Program-made: the position numbers and the translations under genes
Shown here: one piece after another, positions 37,718 to 46,378 of the stretch
Layout of the letters: each line of letters starts with the position of its first letter
Numbering within the stretch: the stretch's first letter is position 1
The notes under the pieces: generated by a model
What the model was told of the DNA's origin: nothing
The model's input: the letters and a program-made list of their open reading frames with translations, nothing else
Database searches by the model: none
NCBI GenBank assembly: GCA_905194315.1
Contig: CAJJRX010000011.1
Location: forward strand, 1-50,341
Length of the DNA: 50,341 nucleotides
DNA from: an uncultured Sutterella sp.
Lineage (GTDB): Bacteria > Pseudomonadota > Gammaproteobacteria > Burkholderiales > Burkholderiaceae_F
Reading direction: 5' to 3'

Positions 37718-39088
37718 ATGAACATTGTGATTCTTGCCGCTGGCATGGGTAAGCGCATGCACTCGAAATTACCGAAAGTCTTGCAACCGCTTGCCGGCAA
37801 GCCAATGTTGGACTGGGTGATCGATCGTGTGAGTCCGCTCACACACAAACCGATCGTGGTTGTGATCGGTCATCAGGGGGAACTCGTTGAATCGGCCTTT
37901 AAAGACCGGACCAATCTCCGTTTTGCCTGGCAGCGTGAACAGAAGGGCACGGGCCACGCACTGCAGATGGCATTGCCGATGCTCTGTGAAGAGGAAACGC
38001 ATACGCTGGTGTGCCTCGGTGATGTTCCTCTGCTGAGCTCGGACACTATCAGCCGTCTCTCTGCTGCGGTCGGCCCTGATGAGATGGGTCTGCTTACTGT
38101 GAATCTTGACAATCCGACCGGCTACGGTCGTATTGTTCGCAATGCCGACGGTACGGTTGCCCGAATTGTTGAGCAGAAAGACGCCAACGAGGCGGAGCTT
38201 GCCGTGCGTGAAGTCAATACCGGCATTATGCTGCTGCCGACCCGCCGGCTCGCCGGCTGGCTTGGCTCTCTGACCAATGAGAATGCTCAGGGTGAGTACT
38301 ATCTTACCGATGTCATCGCACTGGCCGCCGCCGAAGGGGTGGCAATCAGAACGGTTCAGCCCGGGTTCACCTTCGAGGTGGAGGGGGTGAACTCTAAAGT
38401 TCAGCTTGCGAAACTCGAACGTACCTGGCAGCGGCATCAGGCCAATGAGCTTCTTAATCAGGGTGTGACGCTGATTGATCCGGAACGCATCGACATCCGC
38501 GGAACCCTTTCTGCCGGCAAGGATGTGCTGATTGATGTGGGCGTCATTTTTGAAGGCGATGTGACGCTTGCCGACGGTGTGCATGTCGGTGCCTACAGTG
38601 TTTTGAAGGACTGCAGTATTGCCGAAAATGTGGAGATTCTGCCCTACTGCCATATTGACGGCGCCGTTATCGGTGCAGAATCGAGAATCGGACCGTATTC
38701 CCGTCTGCGTCCCGGTGCTGAACTGGCCGGAGAAAACCATATCGGTAACTTTGTCGAAGTGAAAAAATCTGTGGTGGGTCAGCAGACAAAAATCAACCAT
38801 CTTACGTATATTGGCGACAGTGATATCGGCGCCCGTGTCAATATCGGGGCTGGTACTATTACCTGTAACTATGACGGCGTCAATAAATTCAGAACAGTTA
38901 TCGGTGACGATGCCTTCATCGGTTCAGATACTCAGCTCATTGCCCCTGTTACGGTAGGTGCCGGGGCGACGATCGGTGCCGGTACGACTCTGACCCGTGA
39001 GGCGCCCGCGGGCAAACTCACGCTCTCGCGTGCCAGACAGGTAACAGTTGAGGGCTGGGTGCGTCCTCAGAAAAAAAATCAGAAGTAA
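37718..39088 (+). CDS. glmU: Bifunctional UDP-GlcNAc pyrophosphorylase / GlcN-1-P acetyltransferase
   Basis: Two-domain enzyme (456 residues, same as E. coli) making UDP-GlcNAc from GlcN-1-P. Uridyltransferase: ILAAGMGKRMHSKLPKVL (5-22), the conserved VCLGDVPLL and EGVNSKVQLAKLE. C-terminal left-handed beta-helix with hexapeptide repeats (ILPYCHIDGAVIGAESRIGPY) and the catalytic His segment KKSVVGQQTKINHLTYIGD. NIGAGTITCNYDGVNK is the acetyl-CoA site. AGGAAAATGCTGTT precedes the ATG. glmS follows after 35 bp, so the two likely form an operon. Confidence 0.98.
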   Translation: MNIVILAAGMGKRMHSKLPKVLQPLAGKPMLDWVIDRVSPLTHKPIVVVIGHQGELVESAFKDRTNLRFAWQREQKGTGHALQMALPMLCEEETHTLVCLGDVPLLSSDTISRLSAAVGPDEMGLLTVNLDNPTGYGRIVRNADGTVARIVEQKDANEAELAVREVNTGIMLLPTRRLAGWLGSLTNENAQGEYYLTDVIALAAAEGVAIRTVQPGFTFEVEGVNSKVQLAKLERTWQRHQANELLNQGVTLIDPERIDIRGTLSAGKDVLIDVGVIFEGDVTLADGVHVGAYSVLKDCSIAENVEILPYCHIDGAVIGAESRIGPYSRLRPGAELAGENHIGNFVEVKKSVVGQQTKINHLTYIGDSDIGARVNIGAGTITCNYDGVNKFRTVIGDDAFIGSDTQLIAPVTVGAGATIGAGTTLTREAPAGKLTLSRARQVTVEGWVRPQKKNQK

Positions 39089-39123
39089 TCGAATCAGGCT
39101 GAAAAATAAATTCAGGAGTTGTT

Positions 39124-40956
39124 ATGTGTGGAATTGTGGCTTCAACAGCGCATCGCGATATTGTCCCGCTGCTTTTGGACGGACTGCAGAAACTGGAATA
39201 CCGGGGCTATGACTCATGCGGTGTCGCTGTTCTGGCTGAAGACGGCATTCAGCGCGCCCGCTCGGTCGGACGAGTCCGGGAACTGAGCGAGCAGGTCGCC
39301 GCCACGCATCTCTCCGGTCAGACCGGGATTGCGCATACACGCTGGGCGACGCACGGCGCTCCTGATGTCTGCAATGCTCACCCGATTGTCTCCAATGGCG
39401 AGATCGCCGTGGTGCACAACGGCATTATTGAAAACTATGAGGAAATCCGTCAGTCGCTCAAGGCTGCCGGTTATGTGTTCACCAGTCAGACTGATACCGA
39501 AGCGCTTGCACACCTGATCCACCAGAACTATCAGGGGGATCTGCTTGCTGCGGTCATGGCTGCGCTCAAGCACGTGCACGGCAGTTTTGCTGTTGCCGTG
39601 ATCTGCACGAAGGAGCCCGGTCGCATCGTGGCTGCCCGTCAGGGCTCGCCGATGGTGCTTGGGGTCGGTGAACATGAAAACTTTGTTGCCTCTGATGCAA
39701 TGGCGCTTTCGAGTGTGACAGACCGCATTGCCTACCTCATGGAAGGGGATGTTGTCGACATCACCGCTGAACACTGGACTGTATACGCCCGCAGCGAAGA
39801 CGGCTCGTATGCTCCGGCTGAACGTGAGGTGCGTACGGTTCAGGCATACACCGGTGCCGCTGAACTCGGTCCGTACCGCCACTACATGCAGAAGGAAATT
39901 TTTGAACAGCCCCGGGCCATCGGTGACACGCTTGAAGGGGTGGCGGCTATCACGCCGACACTTTTTGGCGATGAGGCACAGGAGATTTTCTCCCGGGTTG
40001 ACCGGGTGCTTTTCCTTGCCTGCGGCACGTCCTACTATGCCGCGCTGACCGCCAAGTACTGGCTCGAAGAGATTGCCGGTATTCCTGTGGATGTTGAAAT
40101 CGCCAGTGAATACCGCTACCGCACTTCTGTCCCGTCCCCCGGTACGCTCGTGGTGACTATCTCCCAGTCCGGCGAAACGGCGGATACGCTTGCTGCACTG
40201 CACCATGCGCAGCATGAGCTCGGTATGGACAAGACGCTTACCATCTGCAACAGTGCCACTTCGGCCATGGTGCGTGAGAGCCGCCTCGTGTATATCACCC
40301 GTGCCGGTGTTGAAATCGGTGTGGCCTCGACAAAAGCATTTACCACGCAGCTTGCTGCACTGTATCTGCTGGCGCTGACATTAGGGAAGATCCGCGGTCG
40401 CGTCAGTGCCCAGATGGAAGAGGAGGAACTCAAAAATCTGCGTCACCTGCCGAAGGCACTTTCCGCTGTGCTGGCGCTTGAACCGCAGATTATCGCCTGG
40501 GCCGAAAAATTTGCTCAGAAAGAGCATGCTCTTTTCCTCGGACGCGGGGTGCATTATCCGATTGCGCTTGAAGGTGCACTCAAACTCAAGGAAATCAGCT
40601 ATATCCATGCGGAAGCCTATCCGGCCGGCGAACTCAAGCATGGTCCGCTGGCTCTGGTTGACCGTAATATGCCGGTCGTTACCGTTGCGCCTAATGACCG
40701 GCTTCTTGAAAAACTCAAGAGCAATATGCAGGAGGTGCGTGCGCGTGGCGGTGAACTGTACGTCTGTGCGGACGGTGATTCGAACATCCAGTCTTCTGAC
40801 AACATGCATGTCATCGTGCTGCCGGAAAACTACGGTCGCCTCTCGCCCATTCTTCACGTTCTGCCGCTGCAGCTGCTCGCCTATCATACGGCGCTTGCAC
40901 GAGGTACCGACGTTGACAAGCCGCGTAATCTCGCCAAGAGTGTGACCGTGGAATAA
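39124..40956 (+). CDS. glmS: Glutamine-fructose-6-phosphate aminotransferase
   Basis: Glucosamine-6-phosphate synthase (610 residues; E. coli 609), the committed step to UDP-GlcNAc. N-terminal class II glutaminase with the catalytic Cys2 (MCGIVA) and HTRWATHG. Two SIS domains bind the sugar (CGTSYYAALTAKYW, TISQSGETADTLAAL, STKAFTTQLAALYLLA). The C-terminal loop ends with DVDKPRNLAKSVTVE. CAGGAG precedes the ATG. No glmS ribozyme is evident in the 35-bp gap, as expected for a proteobacterium. Confidence 0.98.
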   Translation: MCGIVASTAHRDIVPLLLDGLQKLEYRGYDSCGVAVLAEDGIQRARSVGRVRELSEQVAATHLSGQTGIAHTRWATHGAPDVCNAHPIVSNGEIAVVHNGIIENYEEIRQSLKAAGYVFTSQTDTEALAHLIHQNYQGDLLAAVMAALKHVHGSFAVAVICTKEPGRIVAARQGSPMVLGVGEHENFVASDAMALSSVTDRIAYLMEGDVVDITAEHWTVYARSEDGSYAPAEREVRTVQAYTGAAELGPYRHYMQKEIFEQPRAIGDTLEGVAAITPTLFGDEAQEIFSRVDRVLFLACGTSYYAALTAKYWLEEIAGIPVDVEIASEYRYRTSVPSPGTLVVTISQSGETADTLAALHHAQHELGMDKTLTICNSATSAMVRESRLVYITRAGVEIGVASTKAFTTQLAALYLLALTLGKIRGRVSAQMEEEELKNLRHLPKALSAVLALEPQIIAWAEKFAQKEHALFLGRGVHYPIALEGALKLKEISYIHAEAYPAGELKHGPLALVDRNMPVVTVAPNDRLLEKLKSNMQEVRARGGELYVCADGDSNIQSSDNMHVIVLPENYGRLSPILHVLPLQLLAYHTALARGTDVDKPRNLAKSVTVE

Positions 40957-40975
40957 TCCGGACGCTTGCTTAAAG

Positions 40976-41011
40976 AAAAAAGCTTGAGACTGATGCCTCA
41001 AGCTTTTTTTT
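40976..41011. terminator. Bidirectional terminator between glmS and marC-family gene
   Basis: AAAAAAGCTTGAG (40976-40988) pairs with CTCAAGCTTTTTTTT (40997-41011) around ACTGATGC. The symmetrical A/T tails serve both converging genes. Confidence 0.93.
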
Positions 41012-41031
41012 CGGCTCTGTTGCGGGCGGTT

Positions 41032-41679
41032 CTAGCTGCCCGCAATGAATGTGCGGATCCCGGAGCCGACGAACTGCACACCGATGCAGATAAGCAGAAA
41101 GCCCATCAGCTTGGAGAGCACAAGCGTACCGGAGGGACCGAGACGGCGCGTGAGCACATCAGAAAACCGCATCACCGCCCAGGAGGCAAGCGAAGTGAGA
41201 ATGATGGCGAGCGTGGTCCAGCCCAGTGCAATCGCAAGAGAGATATAGTCGGTCATTTCCGCGATTTCTGTAGAAAAACCGATCACAACAGCGATGGTCC
41301 CGGGGCCTGCAATCCCCGGCATGGCGATCGGGAAAAACGCATAGTCGTCCTTGTCGCGGCGCACGATTGGTGCTTTATTGGGAGAGGTGCCGCCAAAGAG
41401 CATCTGATAACCGATAGCAGCGACCACCAGACCACCCGCAATACGCATCGCCCCGTAAGAGATGCCGAAGAAGACCAGCAGCATATTGCCGCCGATCAGA
41501 CTCACCAGCATGATGAGCCCGGCGTAGACAGCAGCCATATTCGCCTGCTGGAAGCGCCTTTCATCGCTCATGCCCTGTGTGAGGCTGACAAAAAGAGGCA
41601 ACTTGGAAAGTGGGTTGGTGATGACTAACAGCGAGACCAGCGCGCCGAGGAAATATTGAAAATGGATGGCTTCCAGCAT
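41032..41679 (-). CDS. MarC-family integral membrane protein (second copy)
   Basis: A 215-residue membrane protein with about six transmembrane segments, MarC/UPF0056 family. It has the canonical VITNPLSKLPLFVSLT opening, FFGISYGAMRIAGGLVVAAIGYQML and PIAMPGIAGPGTIAVVIGFS. It is closer to the standard family pattern than the copy at 19260. Function unknown. It shares the 289-bp region to the right with the efflux operon. No ribosome site of note. Neighbourhood with efflux genes is reminiscent of the old marC name but does not imply a link. Confidence 0.88.
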   Translation of the reverse strand: MLEAIHFQYFLGALVSLLVITNPLSKLPLFVSLTQGMSDERRFQQANMAAVYAGLIMLVSLIGGNMLLVFFGISYGAMRIAGGLVVAAIGYQMLFGGTSPNKAPIVRRDKDDYAFFPIAMPGIAGPGTIAVVIGFSTEIAEMTDYISLAIALGWTTLAIILTSLASWAVMRFSDVLTRRLGPSGTLVLSKLMGFLLICIGVQFVGSGIRTFIAGS

Positions 41680-41867
41680 ATGAGTGACAGGTGAGTCTAT
41701 GGAGGCGGGTGCTCCGATTTTCGCAAAGCATAAGCCAAGGCCATCGGAAGTGCAAGAGAAAGCCCCTTCGAAAATATCTGCCGACAGAGGATAAATGCAC
41801 CGGAAGACGTTTATAAAACACTACAGCGGTATGCGTTTTACTGAAATATCTTAAAAAAAATCGTTTT

Positions 41868-41887
41868 CTCTGAACGCATGTTCAGAG
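41868..41887. promoter_or_regulatory. Upstream operator of the efflux operon
   Basis: Perfect 20-bp palindrome CTCTGAACGCATGTTCAGAG. Its core TGAACGCATGTTCA is repeated 45 bp downstream. Likely bound by the TetR regulator encoded at the end of the operon. A -10-like TATAAA (41895-41900) starts just to its right, so the palindrome would cover the -35 area. Confidence 0.75.
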
Positions 41888-41915
41888 ATTGTGGTATAAA
41901 CACACTACTTCGCAG

Positions 41916-41929
41916 TGAACGCACGTTCA
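41916..41929. promoter_or_regulatory. Downstream operator of the efflux operon
   Basis: TGAACGCACGTTCA, one base different from the core at 41871-41884. It lies about 40 bp before the acrA-type start codon, probably just after the transcription start. Two sites separated by roughly four helical turns fit cooperative TetR-family repression. Confidence 0.7.
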
Positions 41930-41968
41930 GCGAACAGAAAAAATGATAAAAAAACAGAAGGTGAATTT

Positions 41969-43153
41969 ATGTTGTCCACGAAGCGCTCTAGAGTTTTTGT
42001 ATCGAGTGTTTGCGCCCTGGGATTGCTGGCAGGGCTCGCCGGCTGCGGTGAAAAGCAGCAACAGGCTCCCGGTCAGATGCCTCCGTCAGAAGTTCTTTTC
42101 TTCACTGTGAAACTCGGTGAACATCCAATGGATATTCAGCTCACCGGTCGCGCTCATGCGTTCCGTGAAGCCGAAGTCCGTCCTCAGGTTAACGGTCTGC
42201 TGCAGAAGCGCCTCTACACGGAAGGTGCAGAAGTCAAGCGTGGCCAGGTCCTCTATCAGATTGATCCGGCACCGTTTGAAGCGACACTTGCCTCGGCTCA
42301 GGCTCAGCTTGCACAGGCGAAAGCCACCCTTACCAAGACAAAGGCGGATGCTGACCGTGCTGTTCAGCTGCTCAAGGCCAATGCCATGTCCAAGTCGTCT
42401 TATGACGCGGCCCGTGCGGCTTATCTTCAGGCTCAGGCCTCTGTGAAAGCTGCCGAGGCTGCAGTGACGACTGCCAGAATTAATCTCAACTACACCAAGG
42501 TCACCAGCCCTATTGACGGGCTTGCCGGCCGTTCGGAGTTTACCGAAGGTGCTCTGATGTCCTCCTATCAGGCGCAGGAGCTGACCACCGTCCAGCAGAT
42601 CGACAAAATGTATGTTGACGTGGTTCAGAGTGCGGAAAACGTGCTCGCACTTAAAGCGCAGATTGCCAGCGGTCAGCTCAAAACTGACGAGAACGGTGCG
42701 GCAAAGGTGCAGCTGACCCTTTCCGATGGCAGCGTTTATCCCCATGAAGGGAAGCTGACATTCCAGGGGGTTTCTGTTGACGAGTCCACCGGCGCAGTGA
42801 AACTGCGTATGGAATTCCCCAATCCTGACCGTCTGCTGATGCCGGGTCTGTATGTGAAGGCCCGTCTCGCCACCGGCGGTGTGCCCAACAGTGTTCTCGT
42901 CTCTATGCAGGCTCTGATGCATGACGCTAAGGGCCAGGCCTACGTCTATGTGATCGGCAAGGACAACAAGGTCGAGCAGCGTTTTGTGACTGCTGAACGC
43001 TCTGTCGGATCGCAGTGGCTTGTCACCAAGGGCCTGAATGAGGGTGACAAGGTCATGTTTGACGGCTTCTCCCGCGTGTCTCCCGGCAAGGTTGTGACGC
43101 CTAAGGAAGGTGATCCCACCCAGCTGCAGCAGAACGCCAACCCCGTGTTCTAA
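41969..43153 (+). CDS. RND efflux periplasmic adaptor lipoprotein (AcrA/MexA family)
   Basis: Membrane-fusion protein (394 residues) linking the pump to the outer-membrane channel. Signal peptide and lipobox LAGC end at about residue 27 (GLLAGLAGCGEKQQQ). Next come the biotinyl-lipoyl half motifs (VRPQVNGLLQKRLYTEGAEVKRGQVLYQIDP), an alpha-helical hairpin rich in Ala/Gln (ASAQAQLAQAKATL...AVTTARINLNYTKVTSPIDGLAGRS) and the beta-barrel and proximal domains. The ATG at 41969 has AGGTG well placed. An earlier GTG lies inside the operator and is excluded. First gene of the operon. Confidence 0.94.
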   Translation: MLSTKRSRVFVSSVCALGLLAGLAGCGEKQQQAPGQMPPSEVLFFTVKLGEHPMDIQLTGRAHAFREAEVRPQVNGLLQKRLYTEGAEVKRGQVLYQIDPAPFEATLASAQAQLAQAKATLTKTKADADRAVQLLKANAMSKSSYDAARAAYLQAQASVKAAEAAVTTARINLNYTKVTSPIDGLAGRSEFTEGALMSSYQAQELTTVQQIDKMYVDVVQSAENVLALKAQIASGQLKTDENGAAKVQLTLSDGSVYPHEGKLTFQGVSVDESTGAVKLRMEFPNPDRLLMPGLYVKARLATGGVPNSVLVSMQALMHDAKGQAYVYVIGKDNKVEQRFVTAERSVGSQWLVTKGLNEGDKVMFDGFSRVSPGKVVTPKEGDPTQLQQNANPVF

Positions 43154-43172
43154 CGGCTTGAGGTTGTAGAGA

Positions 43173-46100
43173 ATGTTTTCAAGATTTTTTATTGAAAGAC
43201 CGGTCTTTTCGTGGGTGATCGCCATCGTTATCATGCTGGCCGGTCTGCTCTCGATCTCGACCCTCCCTGTGAGCCAGTTCCCGCAGATTGCGCCTCCGCA
43301 GGTGAAAATCTCGGCCCGTTATCCTGGCGCTTCCGCCGAAACCGTATCCAATACGGTTACTCAGGTTCTCGAACAGAACCTCAGCGGTCTGGACGGCTTT
43401 ATGTACATGTCGAGTACCTCGGACTCTTCAGGTACAGCCTCGATTACGCTGACGTTTGAAGCGGGCACCAACCCTGACATTGCTCAGGTTCAGGTGCAGA
43501 ACAAAATTCAGACGGCTATTACGACATTGCCGACTGTGGTTCAGAACCTTGGTGTGAGTGTGAAGAAAACCTCGGCAAGCTTCCTGATGGTGGTAGGTCT
43601 GATTAATGAGGACGGCCGCTATTCTGCTGCTGACCTCGGTGACTATCTCTCGAGTTATGTCAAGGATCCGCTCGCCCGTGTGGACGGTGTGGGTGAAATT
43701 CAGGTGTTCGGTGCGAAATACGCTATGCGCGTGTGGCTCGATCCGAAGAAGCTTGCCCAGTACAATCTGATGCCTTCGGATGTGACGAATGCCATTTCCG
43801 CACAGAACATCCAGCTCTCGACCGGTGGCGTGGCTCAGCAGCCGACTGACGGTCGTCAGCAGTTCACGGCAACGATCATGTCGAGTTCGATGCTTCAGAC
43901 GCCTGAACAGTTCCGCAATATTCTTCTGAAGGTCAAGCAGGACGGCTCCACGGTCAATCTCTCAGATGTGGCCCGAATTCAGGTTGGTCAGCAGGACTAC
44001 ATGGCACAGGGTACGTTTAACGGCAAGCCTTCCGCCGCTATGGCAATTTCTCTTGCCTCCGGCGCGAATGCCATTGCCACTGCCGATGCTGTGCGTGCCA
44101 AGATGGACCAGCTCAAGGAAAACTTCCCTGAAGGCGTGCAGATCACTTATCCGTTTGAAACGACGCCTTTCGTGATGGCTGCTCTGGAAGAAGTGGTCAA
44201 GACACTGATTGAAGCTATTGTGCTCGTCGTGTTCGTGATGTTCCTCTTCCTGCAGAACTTCCGTGCAACGCTGATTCCGACCATTGCTGTGCCGGTGGTG
44301 CTGCTGGGGACGTTTGGTGCTCTGGCTGTGGCCGGTTTCTCGATCAATATGCTGACCATGTTCGCCATGGTGCTTGCGATCGGTCTGCTGGTGGACGACG
44401 CCATTGTGGTGGTTGAAAACGTCGAACGCGTGATGCGTGAGGATGGAACAGACCCGAAGACAGCAACGATCAAATCCATGGGCGAAATTCAGTCCGCTCT
44501 GATCGGTATTGCCATGGTGCTTTCCGCTGTGTTTGTGCCGATGGCATTCTTCGGCGGTTCGGCCGGTGTGATCTATCGCCAGTTCTCGATTACGATCGTT
44601 TCCGCCATGGTTCTTTCCGTGCTGGTGGCTCTGACCCTGACGCCGTCGCTGTGTGCAACCCTGCTCAAGCCGATCGACAAGGAGCATCATGAGGCCAAGA
44701 CCGGTTTCTTCGGCTGGTTCAACCGTATGTTTGAAGGGTTCACCAATATGGTGAAGGCCGCTGTGTCCAAGCTCACCCACGGCATTGCCATGGTGCTGGT
44801 CGTCTATGCAGGGATTGTTGCTCTGGTGGCCGTCGGCTTCGTGAAACTGCCCTCGTCATTCATGCCCAGTGAAGACCAGGGTGTGCTCATGATGATGATG
44901 CAGCTGCCTGACGGCGCGACGATGGAACGCACTGACATTGAACTCAAGAAGGTTCAGGGTCTGCTTCATGCGACAGAGAGCAAAAACATTGACGGTTTCT
45001 TCTCGGTGCGCGGCTTCTCTTTTGCCGGTACCGGTCAGAACATGGCGCTCGGCTTTATCAAACTTAAGGACTGGTCGGAACGTAAGTCTCCCGAACAGCG
45101 CGACCTGGCTATCCAGGGACGCGTGATGGGCGCTCTGCTCTTCGGTCCGGACTTCCGCGGTGCCTCCACTGTGGTGTTCCCGCTGCCGGCTGTGCCGGAA
45201 CTGGGTGTGGCTGACGGTTTTGACTTCTATATTCAGGACAATACCGGCGGGTCGCACGAAAAATTCATGCAGTACATGGGTCAGTTCCTGGCGAAAGCCA
45301 ATGCCGATCCCCGTCTGACGATGGTTCGTCACAACGGTATGGGTGACACGACGCAGCTCAAACTTGTGATTGACCACAAGAAACTCTCGATGATGAAAGT
45401 GAATGTGGCCGACGTCAATACGACGATTGCTACGGCAATGTCCGGCAAGTATGTCAACGACTACATGGACCGCGGCGTTATCAAGCAGGTCTGGGTGCAG
45501 GGCGATATCAACTCGCGTATGCAGCCTGAAGACGTGCTCAAGTGGGAAGTGCGTAACAGCGATGGTGACATGGTGAAGATTTCCACCTTTGCTCACTTTG
45601 AGTGGAACTACGGCAGCCCCCGTCTGGAACGCTTCAACGGTATTCCGTCTCTGAATATTCAGGGTAGCCCTGCTGCCGGCGTGTCCTCCGGTGACGCTAT
45701 GGATGCCGTTGAAGAACTGATTCATCAGGTCTTCCCGCCCGGATTTGAAATCGCCTGGAACGGCGTGTCCTATCAGGAACGTGCCGCCGGTGCTCAGGGG
45801 CCTGCTCTGTATGCCATTTCGCTGCTGGTGGTGTTCCTCTGTCTTGCGGCACTGTATGAAAGCTGGAGTATTCCGGTGGCTGTTCTTCTGATCGTGCCTT
45901 GCGGCGTGGTCGGAGCTTTCGGTCTGACGTGGCTGCTGGGTATGACCAATGACATCTACTTCCAGGTGGGTCTGCTCACCACGATTGGTCTGGTAAGTAA
46001 AAATGCTATTCTGATCGTGGAATTTGCCAAGGAATATATGGAACGTGGTATCGATGCAATCCACGCTGCTGAAGAAGCTGTCCGTGTTCGTTTGCGTCCG

Positions 46101-46307
46101 ATTATCATGACCAGTCTGGCATTCGGTCTCGGTGTGCTTCCGCTTGCTATCGCACACGGCGCCGGTGCCGGCGCCCAGAACGCGATCGGCGTGGGTGTGC
46201 TTGGTGGGATTCTGGCCGGTACCTTCCTGGTTATCGCCTTTGTCCCGGTGTTCTATGTGATGATTGGTCGTGTGTTTGGACGTCCAAAGTCACGCGCTAA
46301 CGATTGA
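43173..46307 (+). CDS. RND efflux inner-membrane transporter (AcrB/MexB family)
   Basis: Proton-driven hydrophobe/amphiphile exporter (1044 residues; E. coli AcrB 1049). It begins MFSRFFIERPVFSWVIAIVIMLAGLLSI. The proton-relay residues are present: Asp-Asp in LVDDAIVVVENVER, Lys in SKNAILIVEFAKE and Arg in RVRLRPIIMTSLAFG. The porter domains have the usual DPLARVDGVGEIQVFGA and PLPAVPELGVADGFDFYIQD. Intact throughout. GAGG precedes the ATG. The 3' end overlaps the open frame of the channel gene but not its chosen start. Confidence 0.97.
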   Translation: MFSRFFIERPVFSWVIAIVIMLAGLLSISTLPVSQFPQIAPPQVKISARYPGASAETVSNTVTQVLEQNLSGLDGFMYMSSTSDSSGTASITLTFEAGTNPDIAQVQVQNKIQTAITTLPTVVQNLGVSVKKTSASFLMVVGLINEDGRYSAADLGDYLSSYVKDPLARVDGVGEIQVFGAKYAMRVWLDPKKLAQYNLMPSDVTNAISAQNIQLSTGGVAQQPTDGRQQFTATIMSSSMLQTPEQFRNILLKVKQDGSTVNLSDVARIQVGQQDYMAQGTFNGKPSAAMAISLASGANAIATADAVRAKMDQLKENFPEGVQITYPFETTPFVMAALEEVVKTLIEAIVLVVFVMFLFLQNFRATLIPTIAVPVVLLGTFGALAVAGFSINMLTMFAMVLAIGLLVDDAIVVVENVERVMREDGTDPKTATIKSMGEIQSALIGIAMVLSAVFVPMAFFGGSAGVIYRQFSITIVSAMVLSVLVALTLTPSLCATLLKPIDKEHHEAKTGFFGWFNRMFEGFTNMVKAAVSKLTHGIAMVLVVYAGIVALVAVGFVKLPSSFMPSEDQGVLMMMMQLPDGATMERTDIELKKVQGLLHATESKNIDGFFSVRGFSFAGTGQNMALGFIKLKDWSERKSPEQRDLAIQGRVMGALLFGPDFRGASTVVFPLPAVPELGVADGFDFYIQDNTGGSHEKFMQYMGQFLAKANADPRLTMVRHNGMGDTTQLKLVIDHKKLSMMKVNVADVNTTIATAMSGKYVNDYMDRGVIKQVWVQGDINSRMQPEDVLKWEVRNSDGDMVKISTFAHFEWNYGSPRLERFNGIPSLNIQGSPAAGVSSGDAMDAVEELIHQVFPPGFEIAWNGVSYQERAAGAQGPALYAISLLVVFLCLAALYESWSIPVAVLLIVPCGVVGAFGLTWLLGMTNDIYFQVGLLTTIGLVSKNAILIVEFAKEYMERGIDAIHAAEEAVRVRLRPIIMTSLAFGLGVLPLAIAHGAGAGAQNAIGVGVLGGILAGTFLVIAFVPVFYVMIGRVFGRPKSRAND

Positions 46308-46378
46308 TGAGATGTGCTCTTAAGCCGGCGGTGCGGTATCCCGCCCCCGGCAGACAGAGTGCTCTAAAGGCAGAAAAA

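Noticed and set aside
39089..39123. Possible glmS ribozyme
   Set aside because: The gap is only 35 bp and has no room for the ribozyme, which is known mainly from Gram-positive bacteria.
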